A stretch of 64,000 nt of DNA from Halioglobus maricola (GTDB lineage Bacteria > Pseudomonadota > Gammaproteobacteria > Pseudomonadales > Halieaceae), in NCBI RefSeq assembly GCF_009388985.1, contig NZ_CP036422.1, forward strand, positions 186,001-250,000, given 5' to 3'. Of the stretch, positions 42,243 through 51,303 are shown one piece after another. The notes under the pieces are model-generated. The model saw nothing but the letters and a program-made list of their open reading frames with translations, did no database searches and had not been told where the DNA came from. Each line of letters begins with the position of its first letter. Position 1 is the stretch's first letter. Both the position numbers and the translations under genes were made by a program.

Positions 42243-43646
42243 TTAGTCACTGAAGAATTTGACTTGCTCAATGCCAAGACCAAGGTGGCGTTGGTCATCG
42301 GAAACCCCCTCCGCGGCAGGAGACGTCGCATCTGGCAGGCCGAAGCTAATTTTTGAAGTGTGCCCAGGCTCAAGGTCAACGAGAAACTCGGTGTTCTCAC
42401 CCGCCCGTACTTCAATAGTTATTGCTGGGCCTTCGCCAGTTTTCACCACGACCCTTGATGGCCGATCCTTGGGGAAAGTAGATCCTTTAATTTCAACCCG
42501 ACTAGCTGACTTTGGTAGATGCATTGTTGCTTCATCTGCGTTGGTCCAGACGCCCCAGTCCTCCTGATGACTCCAGCCATAGCCAAGAAGACCTGTCGCC
42601 GATATAGCCTCGCCAGTGATCGTGCTCTGGCCGTGGTTTGTAATTAACTGGTCTAGATCTTCAATGGCTCTCAGGGCTTCCCTGGCGTCGGCAATACCCT
42701 CCAACACCGCGGGATGAACAGGCCGCTCAAGACCTGTCGCCTCGGAAGGGTCGTAGTCAAGAGCAGTAGAATCGATTGAGGCCACAGCCAGGAATTCGCG
42801 CGCGAAATTGCGAATGCTGACGTCTGTCTGAGGGGTGTCGTAAAAAAACCCACGTTCGCCTCGTGCTACGGCTAGCCGGTCGATTAGCTGTGCAAGGACA
42901 TGCGGTCGCAGCTTTTCTTCGGCCAGCTGCGAAGCAGTTTGCCACATACCAGCGCCCATCGACATCCAGCCACGTCGGCGCTTCCACTCCGGAAGTCTCT
43001 GCCAACGCATAAATGTGTTCGTATCGTGAAGTCGCTTGAAATACATTGCATCCGCAACGCGTATGAAGCTGCCCTGACGGGCCATTCGTGTGAGGAAAAC
43101 AAATTCCTCTTGGTGGCTTTCGTGGCGAGTGACGGGGATTGGATCCTGGATGTCGGGGAGCCATATTGCTCGCATCACACCCCTTAATGGTTCGTAGCGA
43201 ATTGCTTCTATATGCTGCATGACCCTGGACAACGGCGCGCCTTGGATGCTCGGAGTAGAGTCGCGTCGAAATTCTGCTCCAAACCATTGAACGTCTGTAT
43301 ATGCGACGGCGGCGTCAGGCCTTGCAGCCAAACTTGTCAGTAGCGCTTCGAGATAGCCAGTGGAAGCGAGATCATCTTGCTGCCAGTAACAGAAAAATTC
43401 CCGATCACATGCCTGCATCAGCCAGTTTAGGTTCCCGGGCCAACCAAGCCGATCAGTTTGAACAACCACGTCAATGCGAGGATCGGCGGCGAGACGCCTA
43501 CAGACCGGAAGTGTTGGGTCATCAGCGCCGTCGACGCTCATAACGAGGTGAAAATCTCTATGGGTCTGCGCCACAATCGAGCGGACAGTCTCTTCGATGA
43601 CATCGACGCCACGAAATACCGGCATGGCAATGAAGACCCCGCTCAT
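42243..43646 (-). CDS. GT2 glycosyltransferase with C-terminal Trp-rich domain
   Basis: A 467-residue protein. Residues 1-230 form a GT-A domain (FIAMPVFRGVDVIEETVRSI at the start, CYWQQDDLASTGYLEAL with the acidic metal motif). A helical middle follows, and from about residue 355 a beta domain begins with LLGYGWSHQEDWGVWTN and ends DDQRHLGLGIEQVKF. The same start and end patterns are seen in the sulfotransferase-like protein at 33821. The gene overlaps the upstream FAD oxidoreductase by 4 bases (ATGA), so the two are co-translated. It likely adds a sugar to a surface glycan; no export gene is adjacent. Confidence 0.85.
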   Translation of the reverse strand: MSGVFIAMPVFRGVDVIEETVRSIVAQTHRDFHLVMSVDGADDPTLPVCRRLAADPRIDVVVQTDRLGWPGNLNWLMQACDREFFCYWQQDDLASTGYLEALLTSLAARPDAAVAYTDVQWFGAEFRRDSTPSIQGAPLSRVMQHIEAIRYEPLRGVMRAIWLPDIQDPIPVTRHESHQEEFVFLTRMARQGSFIRVADAMYFKRLHDTNTFMRWQRLPEWKRRRGWMSMGAGMWQTASQLAEEKLRPHVLAQLIDRLAVARGERGFFYDTPQTDVSIRNFAREFLAVASIDSTALDYDPSEATGLERPVHPAVLEGIADAREALRAIEDLDQLITNHGQSTITGEAISATGLLGYGWSHQEDWGVWTNADEATMHLPKSASRVEIKGSTFPKDRPSRVVVKTGEGPAITIEVRAGENTEFLVDLEPGHTSKISFGLPDATSPAAEGVSDDQRHLGLGIEQVKFFSD

Positions 43647-44836
43647 AATGGAGAGATCCTGTCTGCAGTTTGCAAGGCAAAAAGAGGGGCAGTGGTGTAC
43701 TTCCCCGTGTCGACTGAATGATACCAGCCGTCCATTGTTATAGGTCCGGTAGAGGAGCGCTTGTGTAATGTGCTTTCAGGGTCATCGACTTCAGTGCTGC
43801 CTAGTGCATAGATTACTCCGCCAGCCACTTCGCAGTTCGAGGGTTTTACCTTGTTAGCACCGAGGATTACTGTTGATAGGCCAGCAATTATTCCTTCCTG
43901 GATCTGCGAGGCAATTTCTTCAGATGGCGGTTGTGGCCACTGTGGAGGCTCAATGTCGGATGTCCATCCCCTGCGCCCTGCTGGGTACCACGAGAGGTAG
44001 GTAGATTCGCCGTATCGCACTACATCTCCAAAAGGTCCCAGAACGATTGTGGCTGACTGGAAAGCGACCGGCGCACTAGCGCCTAGTCGGAGAAAATATT
44101 TCATGCGGAAGTTCCATGGCTCGGTTGGCTTGATGCCGAGCGTTGAATCAATCGCTAGCCTACCAGCCCATGCGCAGTTAACGACATGGTCGTATGGACC
44201 GTATATCAGTTTGGACCCGTGTTGGTCCAATGTCCTCAATGAGCGTTCATCTCTGTCTATCGAGTTGACTTTGGCGCCGGCTAGAAATCGAATCCGCGGT
44301 TCGTTTGCAATTGCTTTGACGAGAAGGTCTGCCAGCGCATGGGGGTCTACCGCTCGTTCGTCGGTACGATAGACTGCTGCTACAGTGCTGCCATATCTGT
44401 TTTTCCACTCCCGTTCCGGTAGAGTTACGGCCTGCTGTAGTGTTCTCTGGCCCAGATAGTTCCAGTTGTCAGTGCCTTGAATACGTCGATCGATTTCGCG
44501 ATACGCTGCATTCAGTGCTTCTGCACTCAAAATGCTGTCCTTGTGAATGACGTATTCAAAATGCTCTGATACTGGCACCTGATCAAAGTCTGGGCCGACC
44601 CAGCGGCGGAGAAGCGGTGTAAATACCTTGGCACCAGATATCATTAAATCGGCTGTTGCCATGCAGGGGTCGTTCGCATAAACATAGCCGAGGTGAATTT
44701 TCCCCTCGGTGTGTCGTGAGCTGCCATTGAGCGGCTGGTCTTCCAGGTCGAAGAGATCAACTTCGATGCCCCGGCTAGCGAGCTCCAAGGCTATCGACGT
44801 GCCCTGAATGCCGGCACCAATAACTGCTGTTTTCAT
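43643..44836 (-). CDS. FAD-dependent oxidoreductase (DAO family)
   Basis: A 397-residue flavoprotein. The start at 44836 (MKTAVIGAGIQGTSIALELA) places the FAD-binding GAGIQG motif (7-12) at the N-terminus, as usual; the longer frame upstream has no signal. The fold matches the D-amino-acid-oxidase/glycerol-3-phosphate-dehydrogenase-like group (for example the HTEGKIHLGYVY stretch near residues 45-56). The C-terminal substrate half has GWYHSVDTGKYTTAPLF. It is translationally coupled to the GT2 gene, which suggests it oxidises a sugar or aminosugar derivative for the glycan, but this is inference. Confidence 0.82.
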   Translation of the reverse strand: MKTAVIGAGIQGTSIALELASRGIEVDLFDLEDQPLNGSSRHTEGKIHLGYVYANDPCMATADLMISGAKVFTPLLRRWVGPDFDQVPVSEHFEYVIHKDSILSAEALNAAYREIDRRIQGTDNWNYLGQRTLQQAVTLPEREWKNRYGSTVAAVYRTDERAVDPHALADLLVKAIANEPRIRFLAGAKVNSIDRDERSLRTLDQHGSKLIYGPYDHVVNCAWAGRLAIDSTLGIKPTEPWNFRMKYFLRLGASAPVAFQSATIVLGPFGDVVRYGESTYLSWYPAGRRGWTSDIEPPQWPQPPSEEIASQIQEGIIAGLSTVILGANKVKPSNCEVAGGVIYALGSTEVDDPESTLHKRSSTGPITMDGWYHSVDTGKYTTAPLFALQTADRISPL

Positions 44837-45035
44837 TTGAATCTCGATTGCTCTCTGAAGTGCACACCGGGTAATAGGTATGTGCGGGGCGATTGTAGAA
44901 CACTTCCTTGAAATGAAATACGTCTGTCTTCCATTGAAAAAGGCTGAAAAAGAAGCGAAAGTCTGTCTACGCAACACTCAGGAAGTGTGTGAGGTTGGCA
45001 CATGATACATTCTTGATTGGGTATTGGCCTTAACT

Positions 45036-45039
45036 GGAG
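45036..45039 (+). promoter_or_regulatory. Ribosome binding site deciding the SGNH hydrolase start
   Basis: GGAG is 8 bases before the TTG at 45048; the alternative TTG at 45024 has no Shine-Dalgarno and gives no signal peptide. Confidence 0.55.
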
Positions 45040-45047
45040 CGCAGGTA

Positions 45048-46583
45048 TTGTTCTCAAAATTCCACCATCTAGGGTTGGTTTTTGCCTTGGTTTCCGTTTC
45101 CTGCTCTGGGAACAGGGTGGTCACGGTAGCTGATCCGGTAGATGACAGGCCATTTGTCTGGAAGGTGCAGTGTGAATCTTCACTAAAGCCCAGGGTCAAG
45201 CCAGGGGATGATCCTGAAACTGCAGTAGCCAAGGGTTGGATTGTCGCGCGGACGCCTGGTGACTATGAGATAAGTGTCCTCGGCCGAATGGAGGATGGAT
45301 TTCTCCAGGTCGAGGAGGTTTTAAGCGATGACCCCGACTGGAGCCTGGATCAGACCCAGCCCTATGTGCACCTTCGCAAGGTGTGTCGCGACACTCTTTC
45401 GAACCGAAGAAATGGAGGGCTTTATCGGCCAGGTCTGGTGAGAACGTCGCACGAAGATTCGGGTGTCTACACTTCGCTGGTTTTTGATGAGTGGTCAGAG
45501 CGCGATCATGTTACGCGGCTGGTCATTTTCGGCGACAGTCTCAGCGATACGGGACGTCTCAAGCGGAGATTGAAAATGGTGCCGCGCCCGCCTTACTGGG
45601 TGGGTCGATTCGCCAACGGCCCGGTCTGGAGCGATTATCTGGAAGTATCAGCGCAGCTGGCGGTGCAAAACCATGCCCGTGGCGGAGCGATGGCTACCCA
45701 GCGCGAGCCCATGGATAGCGAGGAGCTGATCCAGCGGATCTATACGAACGGACAGTTTTTTGTCAGCGGCAGTATCACCCATCAGATCGATGGGTATACC
45801 GCCAATGATGTAGGCGACAGTGGGGTTGTTCGTGCCGATGCATCTGTGGCGATCTTGTGGGCGGGGGCGAATGACTATATCTCCAAAGAAGCTTTTGACA
45901 GTTCTATAAGCTTGCTCTTGAGCAAGCCGTACGCAGAAGATGGCTATGCGAGTATTGTCTCGAAAGTGACTGATGCCCTGGAGCTTAATCTGGCGCAGTT
46001 AAGGGAGCTGGGCTTCAAGCGCATGATGCTTGTTAACCTCCCTAACCTCGGCCTGACGCCTATGGTGCTCCAAAATGATAGTTACATGGTTTCGCGCAAG
46101 TACGAGAGTGAGGAGGCGAGGCTGATAGATTTCTCGACGCGGCTTGCAGAGCTAACGCGGCGGCACAATCAGGAGCTGGTGACTATGGTCGACAGATTCC
46201 TGGCTGATTCGCCAGGCGTGGAGGTGATTGTGATGGACGCTGATGCGGCGTTCGCCCAGGTGACCGATCCTGAATTCGGCGGTGACATCCTGGGGTTTGA
46301 TCTTGAATCCAGAAAGGTGCAGGTTGAATTTGAGGGCCGCGAGGTGGCAATTCAGAATCAGTGCTACTCCGGAATGACGATGGGCGTTTTTTCGCCAACT
46401 GCGAATGTCTGTGACGAGGCATCGCGCGCTGTCTTCTGGGATTTAGTGCATCCCACCACATTCTTCCACTGCTGGATGGCCTACATGATGGGGGATTTAA
46501 TGTTCAATGAGGGCTGGATCGGGCCGATGCCGCCTTTGGAAGAATACCGGGGGTGGTGCGAGATGGTAGCGGATGCCTATTGA
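45048..46583 (+). CDS. Exported SGNH/GDSL hydrolase (thermolabile-haemolysin-like)
   Basis: A 511-residue protein with a TTG start and a short signal peptide (MFSKFHHLGLVFALVSVSC; the Cys context is a poor lipobox, so lipidation is uncertain). After a 150-residue beta-rich N-terminal region the hydrolase begins at VIFGDSLSDTG, with nucleophile Ser164. Further blocks are GRFANGPVW (186-194), GAND (273-276) and DLVH with Asp465 and His468. Order and the GRFxNG motif resemble the Vibrio thermolabile haemolysin/phospholipase and GDSL lecithinase group, which cleave phospholipids. It opens a plus-strand run of envelope genes to 51245. Confidence 0.85.
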   Translation: MFSKFHHLGLVFALVSVSCSGNRVVTVADPVDDRPFVWKVQCESSLKPRVKPGDDPETAVAKGWIVARTPGDYEISVLGRMEDGFLQVEEVLSDDPDWSLDQTQPYVHLRKVCRDTLSNRRNGGLYRPGLVRTSHEDSGVYTSLVFDEWSERDHVTRLVIFGDSLSDTGRLKRRLKMVPRPPYWVGRFANGPVWSDYLEVSAQLAVQNHARGGAMATQREPMDSEELIQRIYTNGQFFVSGSITHQIDGYTANDVGDSGVVRADASVAILWAGANDYISKEAFDSSISLLLSKPYAEDGYASIVSKVTDALELNLAQLRELGFKRMMLVNLPNLGLTPMVLQNDSYMVSRKYESEEARLIDFSTRLAELTRRHNQELVTMVDRFLADSPGVEVIVMDADAAFAQVTDPEFGGDILGFDLESRKVQVEFEGREVAIQNQCYSGMTMGVFSPTANVCDEASRAVFWDLVHPTTFFHCWMAYMMGDLMFNEGWIGPMPPLEEYRGWCEMVADAY

Positions 46584-46693
46584 TCGGGTGACAGATCATT
46601 CAGCCAGACCACGATCATCGTTCATTGCCCCACCGCTAACATTCAGGCAACTGCTACACTTTGAAGAAATAACTTGGATTCTGGTGGCATCAC

Positions 46694-47215
46694 ATGACAG
46701 ATATTCCCTTGTCCACCTGGGCGGCCATGGCCGAAATTATCGGCGCCGGCAGCATCATTACAGGGCTTCTTGTCGTACTGTTTCAAATACGTCAATTCAG
46801 GGTTCAGCAACGCAATGCCGTGGCGATCAATTTGGCCCAAACCTTTTATAGCCCCGACCTTGCACAGGCGCTCAGCCTGATGCAAAACGTGCCGGATGGG
46901 ATCAGCCTTGCAGAAATTCGGGCTCGTGGCCCTGAGTATGAGCAGGCGGCTATCACGGTGTGCACTTCTTTCGAAACCATGGGGTTGTTGGTACACGAAA
47001 AGATTGCGCCGATGGGCCTGGTGCTGGATCTTGCCGGAGGGATTGTATCCACGATGAGTCGAAAGCTGGCCCGTTGGCAGGAGGACCTGCGAGAAGAACA
47101 GCAACAGCCTTCCTGGGGTGAGTGGTTCGAATGGTTAGGCGACCAGGCGCGAGCGATCAAGCATGAGCAGCCGCCGGCGCACATCCGCCTGGACCAGGGG
47201 GCTGGCGGCAGTTGA
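46694..47215 (+). CDS. Hypothetical protein with one N-terminal membrane helix
   Basis: A 173-residue protein. One hydrophobic helix (about residues 10-32, AEIIGAGSIITGLLVVLFQI) is followed by a helical cytoplasmic region with QRNAVAINLAQTFYSPDLAQ and SFETMGLLVHEKIAPMG. This layout is common in DUF4760-like proteins of unknown function, but the match is from memory. No catalytic residues are evident. It is followed by the EEP-family gene, whose N-terminal possible coding frame overlaps its end; the preferred EEP start at 47253 lies 37 bases downstream. Confidence 0.65.
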   Translation: MTDIPLSTWAAMAEIIGAGSIITGLLVVLFQIRQFRVQQRNAVAINLAQTFYSPDLAQALSLMQNVPDGISLAEIRARGPEYEQAAITVCTSFETMGLLVHEKIAPMGLVLDLAGGIVSTMSRKLARWQEDLREEQQQPSWGEWFEWLGDQARAIKHEQPPAHIRLDQGAGGS

Positions 47216-47252
47216 TGACTATAACTCGCTGCCGGCCGCTCGCGTAATTCCC

Positions 47253-48122
47253 ATGACCTGCTTCGTAAAGACCGTGGTTTTCGCTCTCCTGACCGCTGTG
47301 CTGTCGACCAGTGCCCTGGCAGCCGAGTATGGCTGTCGAGACGGCTCCTTTCCCGATGCTGTGCATGAGGGAGAAAGCTTGCGCCTGGCCACGCTGAATG
47401 TCGCACATGGAAGAGGTGATGGACTCAACCAGTTGCTGATTGGTCGGCGCAAGATAGAGCGAAATCTCGATAGTGTAGCCATGATGTTGGCCGATGTGGC
47501 TGTCGATGTAGTGGCTTTGCAAGAGCTCGATGTGGAGTCGCTCTGGAGTGGGAATTTCGATCACGCTGAGCGATTGATGACGCAATCGCCGCAGGATTGT
47601 GCGGTGCTGGGCCTGCACGCCCAGACATGGCTGTACCGCTTTGGCACCGCCATTCTGTCTCGTCTGCAACTCACTGATCCCGTAGTGACAACGTTCGAAC
47701 CTACACCGCCGACGACTACCAAGGGATTGGTCGCCGCTACACTGAACTGGCGTCGGGGAGATGAGGTGGTACCGGTGCGTCTGGTGTCGGTGCATCTTGA
47801 TTTCTCTCGCCGTTCGGCTCGCAGGAGGCAAGTGGGCGCTATCATCGAGGCCGCGAAGAGTTCCAGTGAGCCCATGATTGTCATGGGTGACTTTAATGAA
47901 CAATGGCACAGTGAGGACTCGATCGTACGCCATCTGGTTGAGGAGGCGGGTTTGATTGCTTTTGAGCCTGAATCCAAGGCGCACCCAACCTATAAGGCCA
48001 AGCGGCTCGACTGGGTTTTACTGTCTGAAGAACTGGAGTTCGAAAGCCACCAGGTGATGGAAGAAGTTGTATCGGATCACCGTCTGGTGGTGGCACAAAT
48101 TCGCTGGCGCAAAGAGCAATGA
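47253..48122 (+). CDS. Exported endonuclease/exonuclease/phosphatase (EEP) family protein
   Basis: A 289-residue protein with a Sec signal peptide (MTCFVKTVVFALLTAVLSTS, cleavage after ALAA). EEP landmarks are all present: Asn49 in ATLNVAH, Glu91 in QELD, His181 in SVHLDF, Asp213 and Asn215 in MGDFN, Asp253 in RLDWV and the catalytic Asp275-His276 in SDHR. This metal-dependent fold hydrolyses phosphodiesters; secreted members are DNases or sphingomyelinase-like phospholipases. The start at 47253 was chosen for the signal peptide, although no good Shine-Dalgarno precedes it. It is 16 bases from the phospholipase D lipoprotein gene. Confidence 0.85.
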   Translation: MTCFVKTVVFALLTAVLSTSALAAEYGCRDGSFPDAVHEGESLRLATLNVAHGRGDGLNQLLIGRRKIERNLDSVAMMLADVAVDVVALQELDVESLWSGNFDHAERLMTQSPQDCAVLGLHAQTWLYRFGTAILSRLQLTDPVVTTFEPTPPTTTKGLVAATLNWRRGDEVVPVRLVSVHLDFSRRSARRRQVGAIIEAAKSSSEPMIVMGDFNEQWHSEDSIVRHLVEEAGLIAFEPESKAHPTYKAKRLDWVLLSEELEFESHQVMEEVVSDHRLVVAQIRWRKEQ

Positions 48123-48138
48123 TAGAGGGGAGTACGTC

Positions 48139-49956
48139 ATGAGGTTTAGCCTGCTGTTCCTGGTCGTATTCCTTCACGCCTGCGCCACAACCGATATTCC
48201 CGCAAACCAGTGTCCGGCTGACCGGCAGGCCCTGGAAAATTGCCCGCCGCTGGACGCAGTCGACGATCCAGAGCTTAACGCGTGGTACGACGCACGAACT
48301 CGCTTGCCGCCCAAGTTCGAGGGAAGAGACTCCCTGGAGCTGGGAATAGAAGCGCAGATCCCGGTCCAGAATGCCCGTGCCAAATTGCTGGGAAGCAGCG
48401 AAGTAGAGGCGATCCGCTCTCTTACAGTCAAAATACATATGGTGGAGAATGCCCGCCATAGTATCGACGCGAGCTACTACATTTTTCAGGATGATCTGGC
48501 GGGGAGAGCCCTGCTTGGCGCGATGTGTGAAGCTGTGCAGCGTGGCGTCGATTTGCGTTTAATGGTCGATTCAATTGGTTCTGTTACTCTCGACAAGACC
48601 TGGCTCCGCGCGCTGCACAGCTGCCAGATAGGCGCGGGGTTTGTGCGGAATTCCACGGGCGAGGTCACCAATCGTCGGGCGCGAGTACAGATCTTCATCT
48701 TCAATGCCTTGAGCAAGTCACCGATTACCGCCAACCGGAGGTCGCACGACAAACTGCTGGTGGTCGACGGTTTTGTGCCGGAGAGGGCCATCGTGATTAC
48801 CGGTGGCCGCAATGTTTCTCTGTCCTACTTCGGCATCCTTGAAGACGGCTCACCGAACCCGGATACCTACAACGATGCTGAAATCCTTCTAAGACCGGAG
48901 TTGGGGGTAGAAAAAGAGAGCACGGTAGGCGAAGTCGCTGAAGTCTATTTCACATTGCTTTCTCTGTACAAAAACAATAAGTACCTGCGTTCAAAGCAAT
49001 TTCTGACCGGCACCGACTTATATCTGGACAGGCGTAAAGCCTTGTCTCGTTCACTGAGCGAATTGAAGTCGCTTGAGAGTTTGAAACCTCACTTCGAAGC
49101 TATGCCTGACTACCTGGAGACCGAATGGCGAGAGGCCGATGTGCGGCTGGCCCATGAATTCGCAAATCTCAGTAACGAAACGGTGGTGACGGAGGCGGTG
49201 GCGAACCTTACCAATAATCCGAACTCCATCATGTATTTGCTCGAGCACTCCAGGGAAGACAATCGCAATAGATCGGAGTCCAGGGTGGTATCACCCTATT
49301 TGTTTCTAGCACGCTACTACGATAAAGAGGGCAATCTACTGCTGGATGAAGCGGAACGGGTTCTCGAGTGGCTTGCGGAGGACCCGAGCCGCAGTTACGA
49401 GATGATCACCAACTCAGTGTTAACCTCGGATAATGTCCCTGCACAGGCCATCGTCGATATGGATATGGCGCCGCGGATGTTGCTGGATGATGATCATAAA
49501 GAGGGTTGGCTGGCGCACGCCGAGGGAAGTGAGCTTAGTGCCGAGTTGGTCGGAAGCGAAACCTGGGCCAACCTGGTCAATCACCCGCAGCTCAAAATCT
49601 ACGAGACAGGCCGTCTGGACGATGCCTATTTCGGTGGTGACAAACACTATGGCAAGCTGCACTCGAAGTATCTTCTGGGAGATGAGGTCGGTTTTATTGG
49701 CACCGCGAACTTCGATTACCGCTCTCGCCTTTTTAACAATGAGATGGGATTCTTCTTCGAAAGCCCGGAGTTGGCGCAGGATCTTATTGAAGATTTTGAG
49801 CTGTTGAAGAGCGAGTCCTACCACTGGGGTACACCCGAATGGCTTGATATGCGGCGTCAGTTGATGGAGGGCAAAGGACTGAAGGCTGGCGCAGTGCGCA
49901 ATCAACGCAAGGTCTTCAATGTTTTGCGTAAGACCAAGCTGGAATACCTCTTCTAG
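48139..49956 (+). CDS. Phospholipase D-like lipoprotein
   Basis: A 605-residue protein. The ATG at 48139 has GAGGGGAG just upstream and opens a lipoprotein signal (MRFSLLFLVVFLHAC, Cys15). Two HKD motifs are intact: H203-x-K205-x4-D210 (HDKLLVVD) and H508-x-K510-x4-D515 (HSKYLLGD), each followed by a Gly/Asn-rich loop (GGRN, GTANFD). This is the phospholipase D/cardiolipin-synthase-C architecture. As an outer-membrane or periplasm-facing lipoprotein it may transfer phosphatidyl groups or hydrolyse phosphodiesters. It closely follows the EEP gene, so both may be expressed together. Confidence 0.9.
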   Translation: MRFSLLFLVVFLHACATTDIPANQCPADRQALENCPPLDAVDDPELNAWYDARTRLPPKFEGRDSLELGIEAQIPVQNARAKLLGSSEVEAIRSLTVKIHMVENARHSIDASYYIFQDDLAGRALLGAMCEAVQRGVDLRLMVDSIGSVTLDKTWLRALHSCQIGAGFVRNSTGEVTNRRARVQIFIFNALSKSPITANRRSHDKLLVVDGFVPERAIVITGGRNVSLSYFGILEDGSPNPDTYNDAEILLRPELGVEKESTVGEVAEVYFTLLSLYKNNKYLRSKQFLTGTDLYLDRRKALSRSLSELKSLESLKPHFEAMPDYLETEWREADVRLAHEFANLSNETVVTEAVANLTNNPNSIMYLLEHSREDNRNRSESRVVSPYLFLARYYDKEGNLLLDEAERVLEWLAEDPSRSYEMITNSVLTSDNVPAQAIVDMDMAPRMLLDDDHKEGWLAHAEGSELSAELVGSETWANLVNHPQLKIYETGRLDDAYFGGDKHYGKLHSKYLLGDEVGFIGTANFDYRSRLFNNEMGFFFESPELAQDLIEDFELLKSESYHWGTPEWLDMRRQLMEGKGLKAGAVRNQRKVFNVLRKTKLEYLF

Positions 49957-50009
49957 CCAAAAAGGTCTCTGCATCCAGTGGCTGCCGGCCAGGCGGCGCC
50001 CAGTATTGC

Positions 50010-51245
50010 GTGTTAGTATCTCGCGCTTCAAGACTCAGAAGATTTGACCCCGGTTTGAAAGCAAGCACTTCCCGTATACACGTCATCGATGCCATTCGTG
50101 GTTTCGCCGTGCTGGGTATTCTCATCGCCAATATCCAGAGTTGGAGTGGATACAAGTTTATCCCCTTCGACGTTGTGGCAACGCTACCTTACTTCCATCT
50201 GGACGCGCTGTTCCTGCAGCTCCATGAAATTCTGGTGGATGGAAAGTTCTACGCAATATTCTCAATATTATTTGGTGCTGGATTCGGCATTCAGTACGAA
50301 AGAAACCGGGAGAAAGGACCTGCATTTATCAGCAAGTACCGCAAGCGGACCGGTTTGTTGCTGATCTTCGGTATCGTGCACACGCTGTGCTGGTCGGGTG
50401 ACATTCTTGGCCTTTACGCTCTATTGGCTTTTGTTTTAGTGATGCTCAGGAAAATCGCCGTACAGCATCTCTTGCCCGTAGCGGTGGCACTGCTGCTGTT
50501 TTTTCTATTGCCGCAGGTTCTTGCCTCGGTGTTCTATGAGCATCCCGCTGGTGTTGCGAAGGTCGCTCTCAAGACCTTCCCCGATGCAACGCCACTGGAA
50601 CTAACGGCGTCGTTTGGTACTGGTGGCTGGGCAGATGTCCTGCGGATGAACCTGCATAACATTTACTGGCGCTGGCACGATTTTCTGCCTAATGGTCGTA
50701 TTTCTCGGGTGCTTGGGTTGTTCTTGCTTGGTTTTTATCTGGCCAGATCGGGCTATTTCACCTCAGGTATATACAGCAAAAGTCGACTGGCGGTGTTTCT
50801 TTCAATCGGAATACTGGCAACTGCGACAGCGGTGTCTACTGATACGAATATCACGCAGTGGGCCGTGTCCTCGCAGGACGTGATCTTGAAAGGCGTCCTG
50901 GTCCTGGGGCAGATATGCCAGGCCATGGCCTACATGTCGATGCTGGCGATGATATACGCCAGTACCCGCGGAGAAAGCCTGCTGAGCCCCTTCACCCTGA
51001 TCGGCCGGATGGCATTTACCAGTTATCTTCTACAGACGGTGATTGGCATGACGCTATTTTATGGCGTCGGATTTGGCTATTGGGGCAGCATGGGCCTGGC
51101 CCAATTGTGGTTGTTGGCGCTGCTGATCTACACGCTGCAGGTGTTGTTCTGTGCGCTCTGGCTGAAGTTCTACCAGAAAGGACCGGTCGAGTGGCTTTGG
51201 GCATCGTTGACGGCGGGTAGAATGGCAGCGAATCGACGGTCATGA
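50010..51245 (+). CDS. DUF418 membrane protein (YeiB-like)
   Basis: A polytopic protein of up to 411 residues. RIHVIDAIRGFAVLGILIAN is the family opening, with the Asp-xx-Arg-Gly motif in the first helix. Further landmarks are FYAIFSILFGAGFGIQYER and, near the C-terminus, the DUF418 domain with IGRMAFTSYLLQTVIGMTLF. YeiB-like proteins resemble acyltransferase-3 enzymes and may modify envelope components. The start is uncertain: GTG at 50010 or TTG at 50055 (15 codons shorter, placing the conserved helix close to the N-terminus); neither has a convincing Shine-Dalgarno. It converges with the aspartase gene, separated by a terminator-like element. Confidence 0.85.
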   Translation: MLVSRASRLRRFDPGLKASTSRIHVIDAIRGFAVLGILIANIQSWSGYKFIPFDVVATLPYFHLDALFLQLHEILVDGKFYAIFSILFGAGFGIQYERNREKGPAFISKYRKRTGLLLIFGIVHTLCWSGDILGLYALLAFVLVMLRKIAVQHLLPVAVALLLFFLLPQVLASVFYEHPAGVAKVALKTFPDATPLELTASFGTGGWADVLRMNLHNIYWRWHDFLPNGRISRVLGLFLLGFYLARSGYFTSGIYSKSRLAVFLSIGILATATAVSTDTNITQWAVSSQDVILKGVLVLGQICQAMAYMSMLAMIYASTRGESLLSPFTLIGRMAFTSYLLQTVIGMTLFYGVGFGYWGSMGLAQLWLLALLIYTLQVLFCALWLKFYQKGPVEWLWASLTAGRMAANRRS

Positions 51246-51281
51246 ACTCAGGCCGATCTCCGTGAAACCGGCCTTTGAGTT
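51245..51281. terminator. Bidirectional terminator-like inverted repeat
   Basis: AACTCAGGCCG (51245-51255) pairs with CGGCC (51269-51273) and TGAGTT (51276-51281), giving an 11-bp stem with a 2-base bulge and a 13-base loop. It lies exactly between the convergent DUF418 and aspartase genes. No long T-run is present. Confidence 0.6.
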
Positions 51282-51283
51282 CT

Positions 51284-51297
51284 AGAGGCGGCCCTCT
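51284..51297. terminator. Second small hairpin between convergent genes
   Basis: AGAGG and CCTCT flank a CGGC loop, just after the larger stem and just before the aspartase stop. It may work with it as a tandem terminator. Confidence 0.35.
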
Positions 51298-51303
51298 TTG
51301 GTC

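Noticed and set aside
44900..44988. ACACTTCCT and AGGAAGTGT, an inverted repeat with a 71-base spacer
   Set aside because: Nine-base arms so far apart can arise by chance in a 211-base gap; no promoter or partner motif was seen to support an operator pair.
47120..47135. GGTTCGAAT resembling a tRNA T-arm
   Set aside because: It lies inside a coding frame (Trp-Phe-Glu-Trp region of the protein at 46694) and no acceptor or anticodon stem surrounds it.
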